64,000 bases of DNA from NCBI RefSeq assembly GCF_003003795.1, contig NZ_PVWK01000061.1, forward strand, positions 1 through 64,000, in the 5' to 3' direction. The DNA comes from Stenomitos frigidus ULC18 (GTDB taxonomy: Bacteria; Cyanobacteriota; Cyanobacteriia; Leptolyngbyales; Leptolyngbyaceae). Below are positions 7,028 through 14,717 of this stretch, piece by piece (within the stretch, counting starts at the first letter, position 1; each line of letters begins with the position of its first letter). The notes below the pieces were generated by a model, which did not search any database, was not told the DNA's origin, and saw only the letters and a program-made list of their open reading frames with translations. Position numbers and translations under genes: made by a program.

Positions 7028-7525
7028 ATGGGCAAGGTTCTGGTGCTGAATGCGTCCTACGAACCGCTCAACATTACGAGCTGGCGCAGGGCAGTTGTTT
7101 TGCTAATCAAAGGCAAAGCAGAGCAGGTTGAACACAACGGCAAGTACGTCTATTCTGGCTTCCCGCTGCCAACAGTGATTCGGCTGCGACATTACGTCCG
7201 CGTGCCCTACAAAGAAATTCCGCTGACACGTCGCAACCTTCTCCATCGCGATAGTCATTCCTGCCAGTACTGTGGCTACACTGGCGACGAGCTAACGCTT
7301 GATCATGTGATTCCCCGATCGCGCGGTGGTGGCGATTCGTGGGAGAATATTGTCACTGCTTGCGTCCGCTGCAACGTTAAGAAAGGTAATCGTACCCCTA
7401 AAGAAGCCAACATGCTGCTTCATTTTGCGCCCCGTAAACCTTACAGCGGGCTCTATTTTGAAGTCACCAAGCATCTTAAGAATGGGGTGAACCAGGAGTG
7501 GCGGAAGTATGTGATCGGCATTTAA
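7028..7525 (+). CDS. HNH endonuclease family protein
   Basis: A 165-residue protein conserved in cyanobacteria. The N-terminal 70 residues (MGKVLVLNASYEPLNITSWR) form a family-specific domain. The HNH motif follows: CQYCG (zinc Cys pair), LDHVIPRSRGGGDSWENIV (first His of HNH and Asn), and CVRCNVKKGNRTP (second Cys pair). The protein is likely a metal-dependent nuclease; whether it is a repair or restriction enzyme is unknown. The ATG at 7028 overlaps no neighbour. It is a common stand-alone gene in this phylum, not a mobile-intron nuclease as far as the context shows. Confidence 0.9.
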   Translation: MGKVLVLNASYEPLNITSWRRAVVLLIKGKAEQVEHNGKYVYSGFPLPTVIRLRHYVRVPYKEIPLTRRNLLHRDSHSCQYCGYTGDELTLDHVIPRSRGGGDSWENIVTACVRCNVKKGNRTPKEANMLLHFAPRKPYSGLYFEVTKHLKNGVNQEWRKYVIGI

Positions 7526-7798
7526 ATGTCTCTGTTTTCATTGGAACGGTTTTTGGTCAGTCATTAGCAGCAGATTACGAGCAGCGCACAACGAATTAAG
7601 CCCTTGAACGGGAAGCCTGATACTTCTAATACTCGCTGCGCGATTTACGTAAGCAGAGATATGGCGTTTGGCTTATGACGTTTTCCGGTTTTTTTGCGAA
7701 GATCGAAACAGACCGATCGTTCGACCCCTTCTTGATTCGTTGTAAGAGTGGTCAGGCGATCACACCGAAGCCCAGCTTCATCCACCTTTTAACCAAAC

Positions 7799-9097
7799 AT
7801 GCACGATTCGCCTTCTTCCCTCGACAGCCTGGTAATGCTCACAGACGCCCATCCGCTCACAGCCCCTGCGACGCCAAACGGGGTTGAGCAGATAACCACT
7901 TCACCAGCAGCAACGCCGATTCAACCGCCACTGACGCAACACTCAGTGCAGCCTTTTGGGTATGACATTCCTCGTTCTGCCGAGCAAATTCAAAAGGTAG
8001 AAGCTTTTCGGCAGACCCTGGAGCGGCATCGGGGCAATCGGCATTTGCTCGTACTGCAGGATTTCCCCGATCCCGATGCATTGTCATCGGCTTGGACGTA
8101 TAAGCTGATCGCGCAGAAGTACGACATTCAGTGCGACATGGTCTATGCAGGCACCCTCAGCCACCAGGAAAATATTGCCCTAGTCAAGCTGACCAACTTG
8201 CCTGTGCAGCGTCAAACGCCACAAACGTTGAAGACGCGAGACTTATCCAAATATCAGGGCTGCGCTTTATTAGACAACCAGGGAACTACTAGCCAACTCC
8301 TGCCGTCTGTCCTGCAGGCAGGTATTCCCCTTACGGTTGTTATCGATCATCACAGTATGCAGGGAGACATCAACGCTGAGTTTGTCGATATTCGCCCTTA
8401 CACACGCGCCACGGCAACGATTCTGACGCAGTATCTTCAGGCAGGGTTGCTTAAGCTGGATAGTAACACCAGTGAACATGTGAAGTGCGCTACAGCGCTG
8501 ATGCATGGACTGCGGTCTGATACCAATGCCTTGAGACAGGCTGGGGAAGAAGATTTTCTCGCCGCCGCCTACTTGAGTCGTTTTTATGACGCTCAGTTAC
8601 TAAACGCGGTATTGCAATCCTCTCGATCGCGCCAGGTAATGGACGTGATTGAGCGATCGCTCAAGAACCGCATTGTGCAAAACAACTTTTCGATCGCGGG
8701 CGTAGGGTATCTGCGCTATGACGATCGAGACGCGATTCCTCAGGCAGCAGACTTTCTCGTTACTGAAGAAAACGTCCACACAGCTGTCGTCTATGGCATT
8801 GTCCATGACGAAGATGATGAGTTGGAGGTCGTCATCGGCTCCTTACGCACTAACAAGCTCACGCTTGATCCCGATGAATTTATCAAAGAAGCCTTTGGGC
8901 AGGATGCTCAGGGACGCTTCTTTGGTGGTGGGCGATCGCAGGCAGGTGGGTTTGAGATTCCCCTCGGGTTTCTGTCTGGTTTTACCGAAAGCTCCGAGTA
9001 CGCCAAGATGAAATGGAGCGTCTTTGATGCTCAGGTAAAGCAAAAGCTCTTGCGCCTGGTGAACCCCGATCAGCATTATCCCAATGGGGTGAGTTAA
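7799..9097 (+). CDS. DHH family phosphoesterase (NrnA-like)
   Basis: A 432-residue protein of the DHH/DHHA1 superfamily, which includes nanoRNase and pAp phosphatase. After a low-complexity N-terminus (residues 1-50) come the motifs LQDFPDPDALSSAW (DxD metal site near 95), CALLDNQGT, and IDHHSMQGD (the DHH signature). The C-terminal DHHA1 motif GGGRSQAGGFEIPLG lies near residue 380. These place manganese-dependent hydrolysis of short oligoribonucleotides or 3'-phosphoadenosine 5'-phosphate as the likely reaction. The exact substrate cannot be read from sequence. It is 70 bases upstream of sixA, with a long hairpin between. Confidence 0.88.
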   Translation: MHDSPSSLDSLVMLTDAHPLTAPATPNGVEQITTSPAATPIQPPLTQHSVQPFGYDIPRSAEQIQKVEAFRQTLERHRGNRHLLVLQDFPDPDALSSAWTYKLIAQKYDIQCDMVYAGTLSHQENIALVKLTNLPVQRQTPQTLKTRDLSKYQGCALLDNQGTTSQLLPSVLQAGIPLTVVIDHHSMQGDINAEFVDIRPYTRATATILTQYLQAGLLKLDSNTSEHVKCATALMHGLRSDTNALRQAGEEDFLAAAYLSRFYDAQLLNAVLQSSRSRQVMDVIERSLKNRIVQNNFSIAGVGYLRYDDRDAIPQAADFLVTEENVHTAVVYGIVHDEDDELEVVIGSLRTNKLTLDPDEFIKEAFGQDAQGRFFGGGRSQAGGFEIPLGFLSGFTESSEYAKMKWSVFDAQVKQKLLRLVNPDQHYPNGVS

Positions 9098-9159
9098 GAG
9101 TCTAAAGGCTAAAGGCTAAAGGCTAAACTAATCCTTCAGCCTTTAGCCTTTAGACTCTT
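9096..9159 (+). terminator. 22-bp repeat-derived hairpin between DHH gene and sixA
   Basis: Arm 9096-9117 (AAGAGTCTAAAGGCTAAAGG + CT) is a perfect reverse complement of 9138-9159 around a 20-base loop, and it overlaps the DHH stop codon. It is made of the GGCTAAA repeat words found in several other gaps here, so it is probably a dispersed repeat that serves as a terminator. Confidence 0.6.
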
Positions 9160-9167
9160 TAAAGAAG

Positions 9168-9665
9168 ATGCCAAACATCACTCTCTACCTTATCCGTCAC
9201 GGCCTCGCTGGTGAGCATGGCAGCTACGCTAACGATGATGAGCGTCCATTGACTGAAGAAGGCAAGCAAAAAACGCAGCAGGTAGCCAAACGGCTTCATG
9301 CGTTGAATCTACGCCTTGATTTGATCATGACTAGCCCACTGGTACGGGCGCACCAAACCGCAGACCTTTTGCTAGAAGCGAAGCTGTCGCAGGCGTTGCA
9401 GGTGTCTCCTTATCTCGCCCCTCATGGCAGTTTGGATCAGTGGTTAAATTGGTTTCAGCAAGAGCGATCGCCCGAAGTGACGACCCTTGCCCTGGTTGGA
9501 CATGAGCCGAATTTGAGCGCCTGGGCAGAAACGCTCCTGTGGGATGAATCCAGAGGTGCGTTGAGCCTGAAAAAAGCGGGTGTAATTGGGTTAACGTTGC
9601 CCGAACAGTCTCCTGTGGGCAATAGTGCTTTATTTTGGCTGACACCACCTCGGTTTTTGCTGTAA
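9168..9665 (+). CDS. sixA: phosphohistidine phosphatase SixA
   Basis: A 165-residue histidine-phosphatase superfamily protein. The catalytic LIRHG motif (His11) is followed by the SixA-specific GLAGEH with no inserted helical cap, TSPLVRAHQTADLL supplies the second Arg, and LVGHEPNLS supplies the second catalytic His near residue 108. SixA removes phosphate from histidine residues of phosphorelay or phosphotransfer proteins; its cyanobacterial target is unknown. The ATG at 9168 directly follows the hairpin. Length fits the family. Confidence 0.9.
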   Translation: MPNITLYLIRHGLAGEHGSYANDDERPLTEEGKQKTQQVAKRLHALNLRLDLIMTSPLVRAHQTADLLLEAKLSQALQVSPYLAPHGSLDQWLNWFQQERSPEVTTLALVGHEPNLSAWAETLLWDESRGALSLKKAGVIGLTLPEQSPVGNSALFWLTPPRFLL

Positions 9666-9747
9666 GACAGTAGGGGGAACCGAGTCTGCAAGCACTTGAT
9701 AGCACTCAAAGAATAACGTATTCTAAAAATAGTAAGCGCGCTAAGTA

Positions 9748-10230
9748 ATGAGGTCAAGCCAGATGCTCTTTCAACCAGTGAGTCAGACTGTTTCAGAGGG
9801 ATTCGAGGCAGTCCTGGCACCTCACGGGATTGGCTACCGGATTAAACTCTTGTCGCAGTTATTGGCGCGACGCTTTCAAGAGCAGTTAGACCAGTTTGAC
9901 CTCACCATCTTTCACTGGGTCGTGCTGTGTTGTCTTTGGAAAGAAGATGGTCTCGCCATTTCTAGCCTTGGCGAAAAGCTGCAGCAGGTTGGTGGTACCC
10001 TCACAGGCGTCCTCGATCGCATGGAAAGTCGAGGCTTGATTCGGCGCGAGCGAGATCTGCACGATCGCCGCATCTGGCGCATCTGGCTGACTGAAGAGGG
10101 TCGCAACTTTGAGGCGATTCTGCCACCGATCGCGATGGAAGTGCGCGAACAAGCGATGGAAGGCATGTCTAGTGGTGACCGCGATCGCTTTTCGGATCTG
10201 TTGAATCAGGCGATCGCGAACCTTTCCTAG
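9748..10230 (+). CDS. MarR family transcriptional regulator
   Basis: A 160-residue winged-helix regulator. A central dimer/HTH core reads LDQFDLTIFHWVVLCCL, then EKLQQVGGTLTGVLDRMESRGLIRRER and the wing DLHDRRIWRIWLTEEG. MarR proteins repress efflux and oxidative-stress genes and release DNA on binding phenolic ligands or on oxidation. Adjacent Cys residues (VLCCL, near 57) could be redox-active; this is an inference. ATG 9748 has no good ribosome site; ATG 9763, with GAGG upstream, is an alternative. The MFS exporter at 10866 is the nearest downstream candidate target. Confidence 0.88.
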   Translation: MRSSQMLFQPVSQTVSEGFEAVLAPHGIGYRIKLLSQLLARRFQEQLDQFDLTIFHWVVLCCLWKEDGLAISSLGEKLQQVGGTLTGVLDRMESRGLIRRERDLHDRRIWRIWLTEEGRNFEAILPPIAMEVREQAMEGMSSGDRDRFSDLLNQAIANLS

Positions 10231-10568
10231 TAGAAGACTCCATGCCTCTGCCTCCTTCCTCCTGCATCCAGTAACTCTGTCTTCATCCGATAGGCTGTCT
10301 TCACCCGATAGAGTAATGCCATTTGGGGAAGCGAATCGCTGCTTTGCTTGCCATCATGGGAATCATCGAAAGAAGACGCACCGTTAATTATGTCCTAGGC
10401 ATCATGGACTCTTAACAAAACTTTGTTACGCTACCTTCATCTAAAAAAACTACGCACATGAAATAAATGAGTTCTTACTAATTTATTTCATCCTCCTTAC
10501 GTTCTGATCTCATCTTTTCTTTTTCTTGCCGTTACATCACACCGTTTTTCCAAAGTCAGGTAATTGCT
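10231..10568. other. intergenic region with AT-rich hairpins
   Basis: Contains TAACAAAACTTTGTTA (10413-10428, dyad with a 2-base centre) and an 11-bp perfect hairpin ATGAAATAAAT/ATTTATTTCAT (10458-10468 with 10481-10491). These lie 80-150 bases before a possible 46-codon gene and could be its promoter or operator region. No other gene seen. Confidence 0.35.
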
Positions 10569-10709
10569 ATGAAACGCTCGAATGGTCAATCATTGAATGG
10601 ACGTGGTTTCACGGTTCTGGAGCCTGCCCCGATTGAGCCGATTCAAACCACTGACGCCCTTAAAGTCTTAACCCCTATAGAGGCAGGCGGTAGAAGGATA
10701 AAAGCTTAA
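10569..10709 (+). CDS. possible 46-residue peptide
   Basis: An ATG-started frame gives a peptide beginning MKRSNGQSLNGRGFTVLEP, then PIEPIQTTDALKVLTPIEAGG and a basic end RRIKA. It has no cysteine or transmembrane segment. The final codons run into the GGATAAAGGCTAAAGG low-complexity repeat, which suggests that the repeat extended or overwrote the original stop. A weak AGG ribosome site lies upstream. It sits between a MarR gene and an MFS exporter. I do not recognise it; a leader-type peptide is possible but unsupported. Confidence 0.3.
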   Translation: MKRSNGQSLNGRGFTVLEPAPIEPIQTTDALKVLTPIEAGGRRIKA

Positions 10710-10800
10710 GGATAAAGGCTAAAGGGGTTGTTAGTTGTTGGTTAGAAAAAGCTGATCGCTGACTGCTGACCGCTGGTCGCTCAATCAACTCAAAACTCTT
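10689..10800. repeat. low-complexity intergenic repeat tract
   Basis: Contains GGATAAAAGCTTAAGGATAA, GGCTAAAGG, GTTAGTTGTTGGTTAG, then GCTGATCGCTGACTGCTGAC and CAAAACTC words. The same words recur at 9096, 27557, 32231, 38870, 57785, 59250, 61065 and 63940, marking a genome-specific dispersed repeat family. Confidence 0.7.
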
Positions 10801-10865
10801 CGCTCAAAACTCTCTTTTACCCCTCACTCCTCTCTCAACTTGATGTGACACATTAGATAAAAGCA

Positions 10866-12149
10866 ATGAATTTCGGAATTGAACGCTTGAAGCCGATGCT
10901 GCGTGCCCTACGATCGCGCAACTATCGGCTTTTTTTCTTGGGTCAGGGTGCGTCGCTGATTGGCACCTGGATGACGCAAACTGCCACCATCTGGTTGGTG
11001 TATCATCTGACGGGATCAGCGCTGATGTTAGGCGTCGTTGGGTTTGCCAACCAGTTTCCCAACTTTGTGCTGACACCGTTCGCTGGTGTGTGGGTCGATC
11101 GGTGGGATCGCCGCCGGACGATCGTCATTACACAGATTCTTGCCATGATTCAATCGTTGGCGTTGGCATTTTTGGCGTTGACGGGAACGATCGAGATATG
11201 GCAAATTATTGTGCTGGCAGCGTTTCAGGGTGGCATTAATGCCTTTGATATGCCCGCTCGGCAATCGTTTGTAGTGAAGATGGTCGATCGTCGGGAGGAT
11301 TTAAGCAACGCGATCGCACTCAATTCGTCGATGTTCAGCGGTGCGCGGCTTCTGGGACCGGCGATCGCGGGTTTAATCATCGCCGCTACGAATACAGGTG
11401 TTTGCTTTCTCATTGATGGTGTCAGCTACATTGCCGTGATTGCTGGCTTACTGGCGATGCGCTTACCACCGCAACCAACCGCGATCGAAAAGCCACGAGA
11501 AACGCTCTGGTACAGCCTGAAAGAAGGGTTTAATTACGCCTTTAGTTTTCAGCCGATTCGTTCCATTCTGTTGCTGATTGCGCTGGTGAGCCTGGTGGGA
11601 ATGCCCTACATGACGCTGGCACCGATTTTTGCCTCCCAGATCTTGCATGGTGGCCCCGAAACTCTGGGCTTTTTGATGGCAGCGTCGGGGCTGGGGGCGC
11701 TGTTGACATCGGTTTATCTCAGCTCCCGACCGAGTGCACTGGGGTTGAGTAAGCTGATTGCGATCGCCCCTGCCCTTTTTGGTGGCGCTTTGATCGTCTT
11801 TGCCTTGTCACGGGTGCTGTGGTTATCCATGCTGGCAGTGTTGGTGGTTGGCATGGCTCTCGTGCTGCAACACACGTCTGGTAATACCGTACTGCAAACG
11901 ATCGTTGAGGATGACAAACGCGGCAGGGTGATGAGCTTTTACATGATGGCGTTTACCAGCACGGTGACGTTCGGTAATCTGGTGGCAGGCAGTCTTGCAA
12001 CCCATATCGGTGCGCCCAATACGGTGATGATCGGCGGCGTTCTTTGTATGGGCGGTTCGCTACTGTTTACGAAACAGCTACCAGAAATGCGGCGATCGAT
12101 GCGAGTCGCCTATCGACGCATTGGGCTACTGCCACAGGTGGATGCTTAA
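10866..12149 (+). CDS. MFS exporter (EntS/MFS_3 type)
   Basis: A 427-residue inner-membrane transporter with about 12 helices. It starts LRSRNYRLFFLGQGASLIGT and has the family loop AGVWVDRWDRRRTIVI between helices 2 and 3, and VEDDKRGRVMSFYMM later. This pattern belongs to the MFS_3 group that includes enterobactin exporter EntS and many proton-driven drug exporters. The substrate is not predictable. The upstream MarR gene is 640 bases away and may control it. A 42-bp palindrome lies 80 bases beyond its stop but probably serves the next gene. Confidence 0.88.
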   Translation: MNFGIERLKPMLRALRSRNYRLFFLGQGASLIGTWMTQTATIWLVYHLTGSALMLGVVGFANQFPNFVLTPFAGVWVDRWDRRRTIVITQILAMIQSLALAFLALTGTIEIWQIIVLAAFQGGINAFDMPARQSFVVKMVDRREDLSNAIALNSSMFSGARLLGPAIAGLIIAATNTGVCFLIDGVSYIAVIAGLLAMRLPPQPTAIEKPRETLWYSLKEGFNYAFSFQPIRSILLLIALVSLVGMPYMTLAPIFASQILHGGPETLGFLMAASGLGALLTSVYLSSRPSALGLSKLIAIAPALFGGALIVFALSRVLWLSMLAVLVVGMALVLQHTSGNTVLQTIVEDDKRGRVMSFYMMAFTSTVTFGNLVAGSLATHIGAPNTVMIGGVLCMGGSLLFTKQLPEMRRSMRVAYRRIGLLPQVDA

Positions 12150-12228
12150 GTGGTTTTTGGTCTAGCTCAAATTGGGTATTGGGCAAGGAGCCTTGAACCA
12201 GTTCCTTGACAGGACCCTTTTTGAATGT

Positions 12229-12270
12229 GATTATTTAGGAGTCCTAATTAATTAGGACTCCTAAATAATC
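12229..12270. promoter_or_regulatory. 42-bp perfect palindrome, likely double operator
   Basis: Bases 12229-12270 equal their own reverse complement, 21 bases per arm with no loop. Inside are two copies of TTAGGA-N-TCCTAA, each itself an inverted repeat, separated by four bases. This is the form of a tandem site for a dimeric winged-helix repressor. It ends 14 bases before the start codon of the thioredoxin-like gene, with a GAGAGGT ribosome site in between. A terminator role for the preceding MFS gene is less likely, because there is no loop or T-run. Confidence 0.7.
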
Positions 12271-12284
12271 TGAGAGGTCAATCA

Positions 12285-12671
12285 ATGAAGACTGCTACGT
12301 TTTATCACGTTGGCTGTACAGTCTGTGTTACGGCTGAACAAGAATTTGTTGGAGCGTTATACCAAATCAATTAGTAAAGGCTACAGATCTTGCCCTCATC
12401 CCCAACCCTTCTCCCAAGGGGAGAAGAGAGCCGGATTCAAAGGCCCTCTCCTGTGTGAGAGGGATTTAGGGTGAGGGCGTATCTGTAGTGTTTATTGCGA
12501 GATTTGGTATTAGACCCGGCTCAATATGCGGTGGAAGTTGTGCATTTAGGAGAAAGCCCAAATCGCATTGCTGAAGCAGAAATCGCTGGGGTTGAGTCTG
12601 TGCCAGCGTTGGTCATTGACGATCAGCCATTCCATATCAACTTTGGCGCGGCGATCGCTGCTTTGAAGTAG
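12285..12671 (+). pseudogene. thioredoxin-like gene interrupted by a MITE
   Basis: The first 25 codons read MKTATFYHVGCTVCVTAEQE... with a CxxC redox motif (Cys11, Cys14). After a 150-base insertion the frame resumes at 12513 with DPAQYAVEVVHLG and continues through GVESVPALVIDDQPFHINFG (cis-Pro motif VPA) to TAG at 12669. Removing the insert and one copy of its TTA target duplication joins ...VGAL to DPAQ in frame, giving a normal 77-residue thioredoxin/glutaredoxin-fold protein. As it stands, translation stops at TAG after 29 codons, so the gene is inactivated. The strong palindrome just upstream indicates that it was tightly regulated. Confidence 0.85.
12360..12509. mobile_element. 150-bp MITE inserted in thioredoxin-like gene
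   Basis: The element begins TACCAAATC and ends GATTTGGTA, and is flanked by direct repeats TTA (12357-12359 and 12510-12512). Inside, CTACAGAT and GCCCTCA near the left pair with TGAGGGC and ATCTGTAG near the right, so most of the element folds into one long hairpin. The core words CCCTCATCCCCAACCCTTCT and AGGGATTTAGGGTGAGGGC are typical of a dispersed repeat common in cyanobacteria. It encodes no protein and must be moved by a transposase in trans; no full transposase for it is in the window. Confidence 0.8.
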
Positions 12672-12980
12672 TTCCATCCATCCAACAACCGATGGAGCGT
12701 GTTTCTAGCTTTTTCGTGCTCTCACTTGCTGCGGTTCTTTTGGCAGCGTTGTTGGGTCTGGCATCGCACCGATTTGCAGTGGATTTTCCACCAGCGATGC
12801 TCTAAAAAGGCAGCCGCTTTGTCGCTGAGTCTTGGGGAAAATGCTGTTACTCACTGCCATTGATGCTTTGGCGTAGCATCGCAAAGCATCAATGGCAGTG
12901 ATGTTTTGACGGCACACCTTAGTCACACTTTTTAGCTACTTCAATTCATTTCAAGTTAGTTCATACAACAGGAGGTTGTC
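12672..12980. other. intergenic region with 19-bp hairpin
   Basis: Holds a perfect 19-bp stem CACTGCCATTGATGCTTTG (12852-12870) with 12882-12900 and an 11-base loop. A 37-codon hydrophobic frame at 12692-12805 (MERVSSFFVLSLAAVLLAAL...) lacks a ribosome site and may be a remnant. The end of the region is AT-rich and leads to the GGAGG site of the next gene. Confidence 0.4.
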
Positions 12981-13775
12981 ATGAAGCGATTTCTCATTGC
13001 CTTGTTCGGTCTTGGGTTAAGTATCACTTTGGGCATCTACTTCAGCCTTAAGACTGATGCCCGCCCTACTGCTCCATCAGTCTCAGCACCCGTGCTTCAG
13101 GCTGTTTCTCAGGCTATACCAACTCCAAAATCACCTGATTTAGAAGTCCTTAGCACCCGTGTTCGTTATTTCAAAGAGGCAGATTTACTCGTTTTTGAGC
13201 AAACGGTAAAAGGAACAGCAGGCAAAACCCTGCCTAAAGCCAACGGTAGCCTTAATGGTGCCCCTGTGCTGAGCTATGTCTTTCCAACAACGCTAAAACC
13301 CGAAGAGGCTGGGTTTGGCAAGGTTGAAGGCATTTTAGCGCTGGCAGTTACATCCCATCCAGATTTCGATGATACGCCGCTGTGGGATGAGAACAACAAC
13401 TTGAACTATGGCGATGACGGCATTGTCTTTCATAGTCACTGGGTAGTGCTGGTGAAAGACGATCGCGTCCCCGGTGGTTTAGCGGTCAAGCAATTTGACA
13501 AGACTGACAAAACTGTTGTGCTGCCGCCCACCAATCCCGGTATGCCCATGTATTTGGATTCTCCCGGTTTTTCGGTTGTTTTAAGCGGCAACAAGCTCAG
13601 TGTTTTGGTGCCAGCGCAACGCCTGCGATCGAAAACAACGTTCAAGTTTGATGGCGTTGTTGCCTATATGCAGGTGAACACCACAAACAAAAACCTCCCC
13701 ATGCTTGGTGTATACAAAGCCTACAGCGTTAGCTCAGGGAACTTAAGCCTTCCCTACAGCGTTCAACCTCAGTAA
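12981..13775 (+). CDS. exported protein of unknown function
   Basis: A 264-residue protein with an N-terminal signal or anchor helix (MKRFLIALFGLGLSITLGIY, charged start, hydrophobic 5-22), a Pro/Ala/Val linker to about residue 50, then a single globular domain rich in beta-type sequence. Conserved-looking stretches are HPDFDDTPLWDENNNLNYGD, DGIVFHSHWVVLVKD and MPMYLDSPGFSV. The Asp/His-rich HPDFDDTPLWDE...HSHW could bind a metal; this is an inference. I do not recognise a named family. CAGGAGG is well placed before the ATG. The globin gene starts 13 bases after its stop, so the two are likely cotranscribed. Confidence 0.75.
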   Translation: MKRFLIALFGLGLSITLGIYFSLKTDARPTAPSVSAPVLQAVSQAIPTPKSPDLEVLSTRVRYFKEADLLVFEQTVKGTAGKTLPKANGSLNGAPVLSYVFPTTLKPEEAGFGKVEGILALAVTSHPDFDDTPLWDENNNLNYGDDGIVFHSHWVVLVKDDRVPGGLAVKQFDKTDKTVVLPPTNPGMPMYLDSPGFSVVLSGNKLSVLVPAQRLRSKTTFKFDGVVAYMQVNTTNKNLPMLGVYKAYSVSSGNLSLPYSVQPQ

Positions 13776-13788
13776 CGGAGAAAAACAA

Positions 13789-14232
13789 ATGGCTCTCAAT
13801 GTGGCATTGCTAGAAAGCAGCTTTGCTCAACTTAAAGTCAACAGTGCAGCGGTGACGCAACTGTTTTACACACGGCTCCTGACAGATTACCCCGAAGTCC
13901 AGCCGTTGTTTGCCAAGACCCATATGGAGAAGCAAGGACAGCAACTGTTTCAGTCTCTCGTTTTTACGATCGATCACTTGCGCCAGCCTGATGTCTTGAG
14001 CAATGCCTTGAAAGGTTTAGGGACTCGCCATGTGCAATACGGCGTGTTGCCACAGCATTACCCAATGGTAGGCAGTAGCTTGCTAAAAGCCCTCGAAGCA
14101 AGCCTGGGCACAGCCTGGACTCCTGAAGTGCAGCAAGCATGGGTAGAGGCGTATGGCGTCATTACCCAGTTAATGCTGGAAGGCGCAGACTGTGCGCCAG
14201 AGCAATTGCACTTACCAATTTCAGTGAAATAA
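13789..14232 (+). CDS. single-domain globin
   Basis: A 147-residue bacterial globin of the flavohaemoglobin/Vitreoscilla-type single-domain class, without a reductase domain. It starts LLESSFAQLKVNSAAVTQLFYTRL, where Tyr29 of the B helix is in the position of the ligand-stabilising residue, and GTRHVQYGVLPQHYP supplies the proximal His of the F helix near residue 84. Such globins bind oxygen or nitric oxide. GGAGA lies before the ATG. The close upstream gene for an exported protein suggests a joint role, perhaps in nitrosative or redox stress, but this is not shown by sequence. Confidence 0.9.
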   Translation: MALNVALLESSFAQLKVNSAAVTQLFYTRLLTDYPEVQPLFAKTHMEKQGQQLFQSLVFTIDHLRQPDVLSNALKGLGTRHVQYGVLPQHYPMVGSSLLKALEASLGTAWTPEVQQAWVEAYGVITQLMLEGADCAPEQLHLPISVK

Positions 14233-14240
14233 GCAGAATG

Positions 14241-14267
14241 GTAAACCTGATTAGCGACCAGGTTTAC
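14241..14267 (+). terminator. hairpin after globin gene
   Basis: GTAAACCTG (14241-14249) and CAGGTTTAC (14259-14267) form a perfect 9-bp stem with a 9-base loop, eight bases after the globin stop codon. No T-run follows, so the termination role is tentative. Confidence 0.5.
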
Positions 14268-14324
14268 TGCCTCATGCGATCGCCATGAATCATTGCAGGG
14301 AACACGAATAATGGACGGTATGTA

Positions 14325-14585
14325 ATGGATGACTATCGCCTCGTTGACTGTGGTTTTCATGATCAGCTAGAAGCACTGTCAACCTTACGGCAAACGTGTC
14401 AGATCACGTATCGCAACGTGGTTAAGGAAAGTGTGGCTGAGGAATTGGTTGAAGTTCGCACGCAAATTATCGATGTCTATGCAGCGAACAAAGCCGATTT
14501 TTTGAAATTGAGCGATGGCACTGAAATTCGACTCGATCGCCTGCTTTCAGTGGATGGCAAACCCATTTGCTTTACTCAGGCATAA
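14325..14585 (+). CDS. Rof-like (Rho-binding antiterminator family) protein
   Basis: An 86-residue protein: MDDYRLVDCGFHDQLEALST, ITYRNVV, then IIDVYAANKADFLKLSDGTE and IRLDRLLSVDGK. The order Y--VDC--HD-LE, a beta-strand core, and EIRLD--LSVDG matches the Rof/YaeO family, whose E. coli member binds Rho through an Sm-like fold and inhibits termination. Most cyanobacteria lack Rho, so here it may bind another partner or RNA. The assignment rests on motif order and length; I cannot confirm it by alignment. It lies between globin and a MarR-efflux pair, with no clear operon link. Confidence 0.6.
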   Translation: MDDYRLVDCGFHDQLEALSTLRQTCQITYRNVVKESVAEELVEVRTQIIDVYAANKADFLKLSDGTEIRLDRLLSVDGKPICFTQA

Positions 14586-14717
14586 CCTGCTGGTCGATCG
14601 CTGCCGCAGCCAGAGTGAACGAAGGGTGAAACATTTGAACCGTCTGTTGATCGCCTGGGTTCATCTGGCTGTGCGATCGCCCGACCTCAAAGTGGCTGCT
14701 GTTGTAGGATCAGTACT

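Noticed and set aside
12692-12805. 37-codon hydrophobic frame
   Set aside because: Looks like a signal or membrane peptide but lacks a ribosome site and follows a disrupted gene; probably a remnant.
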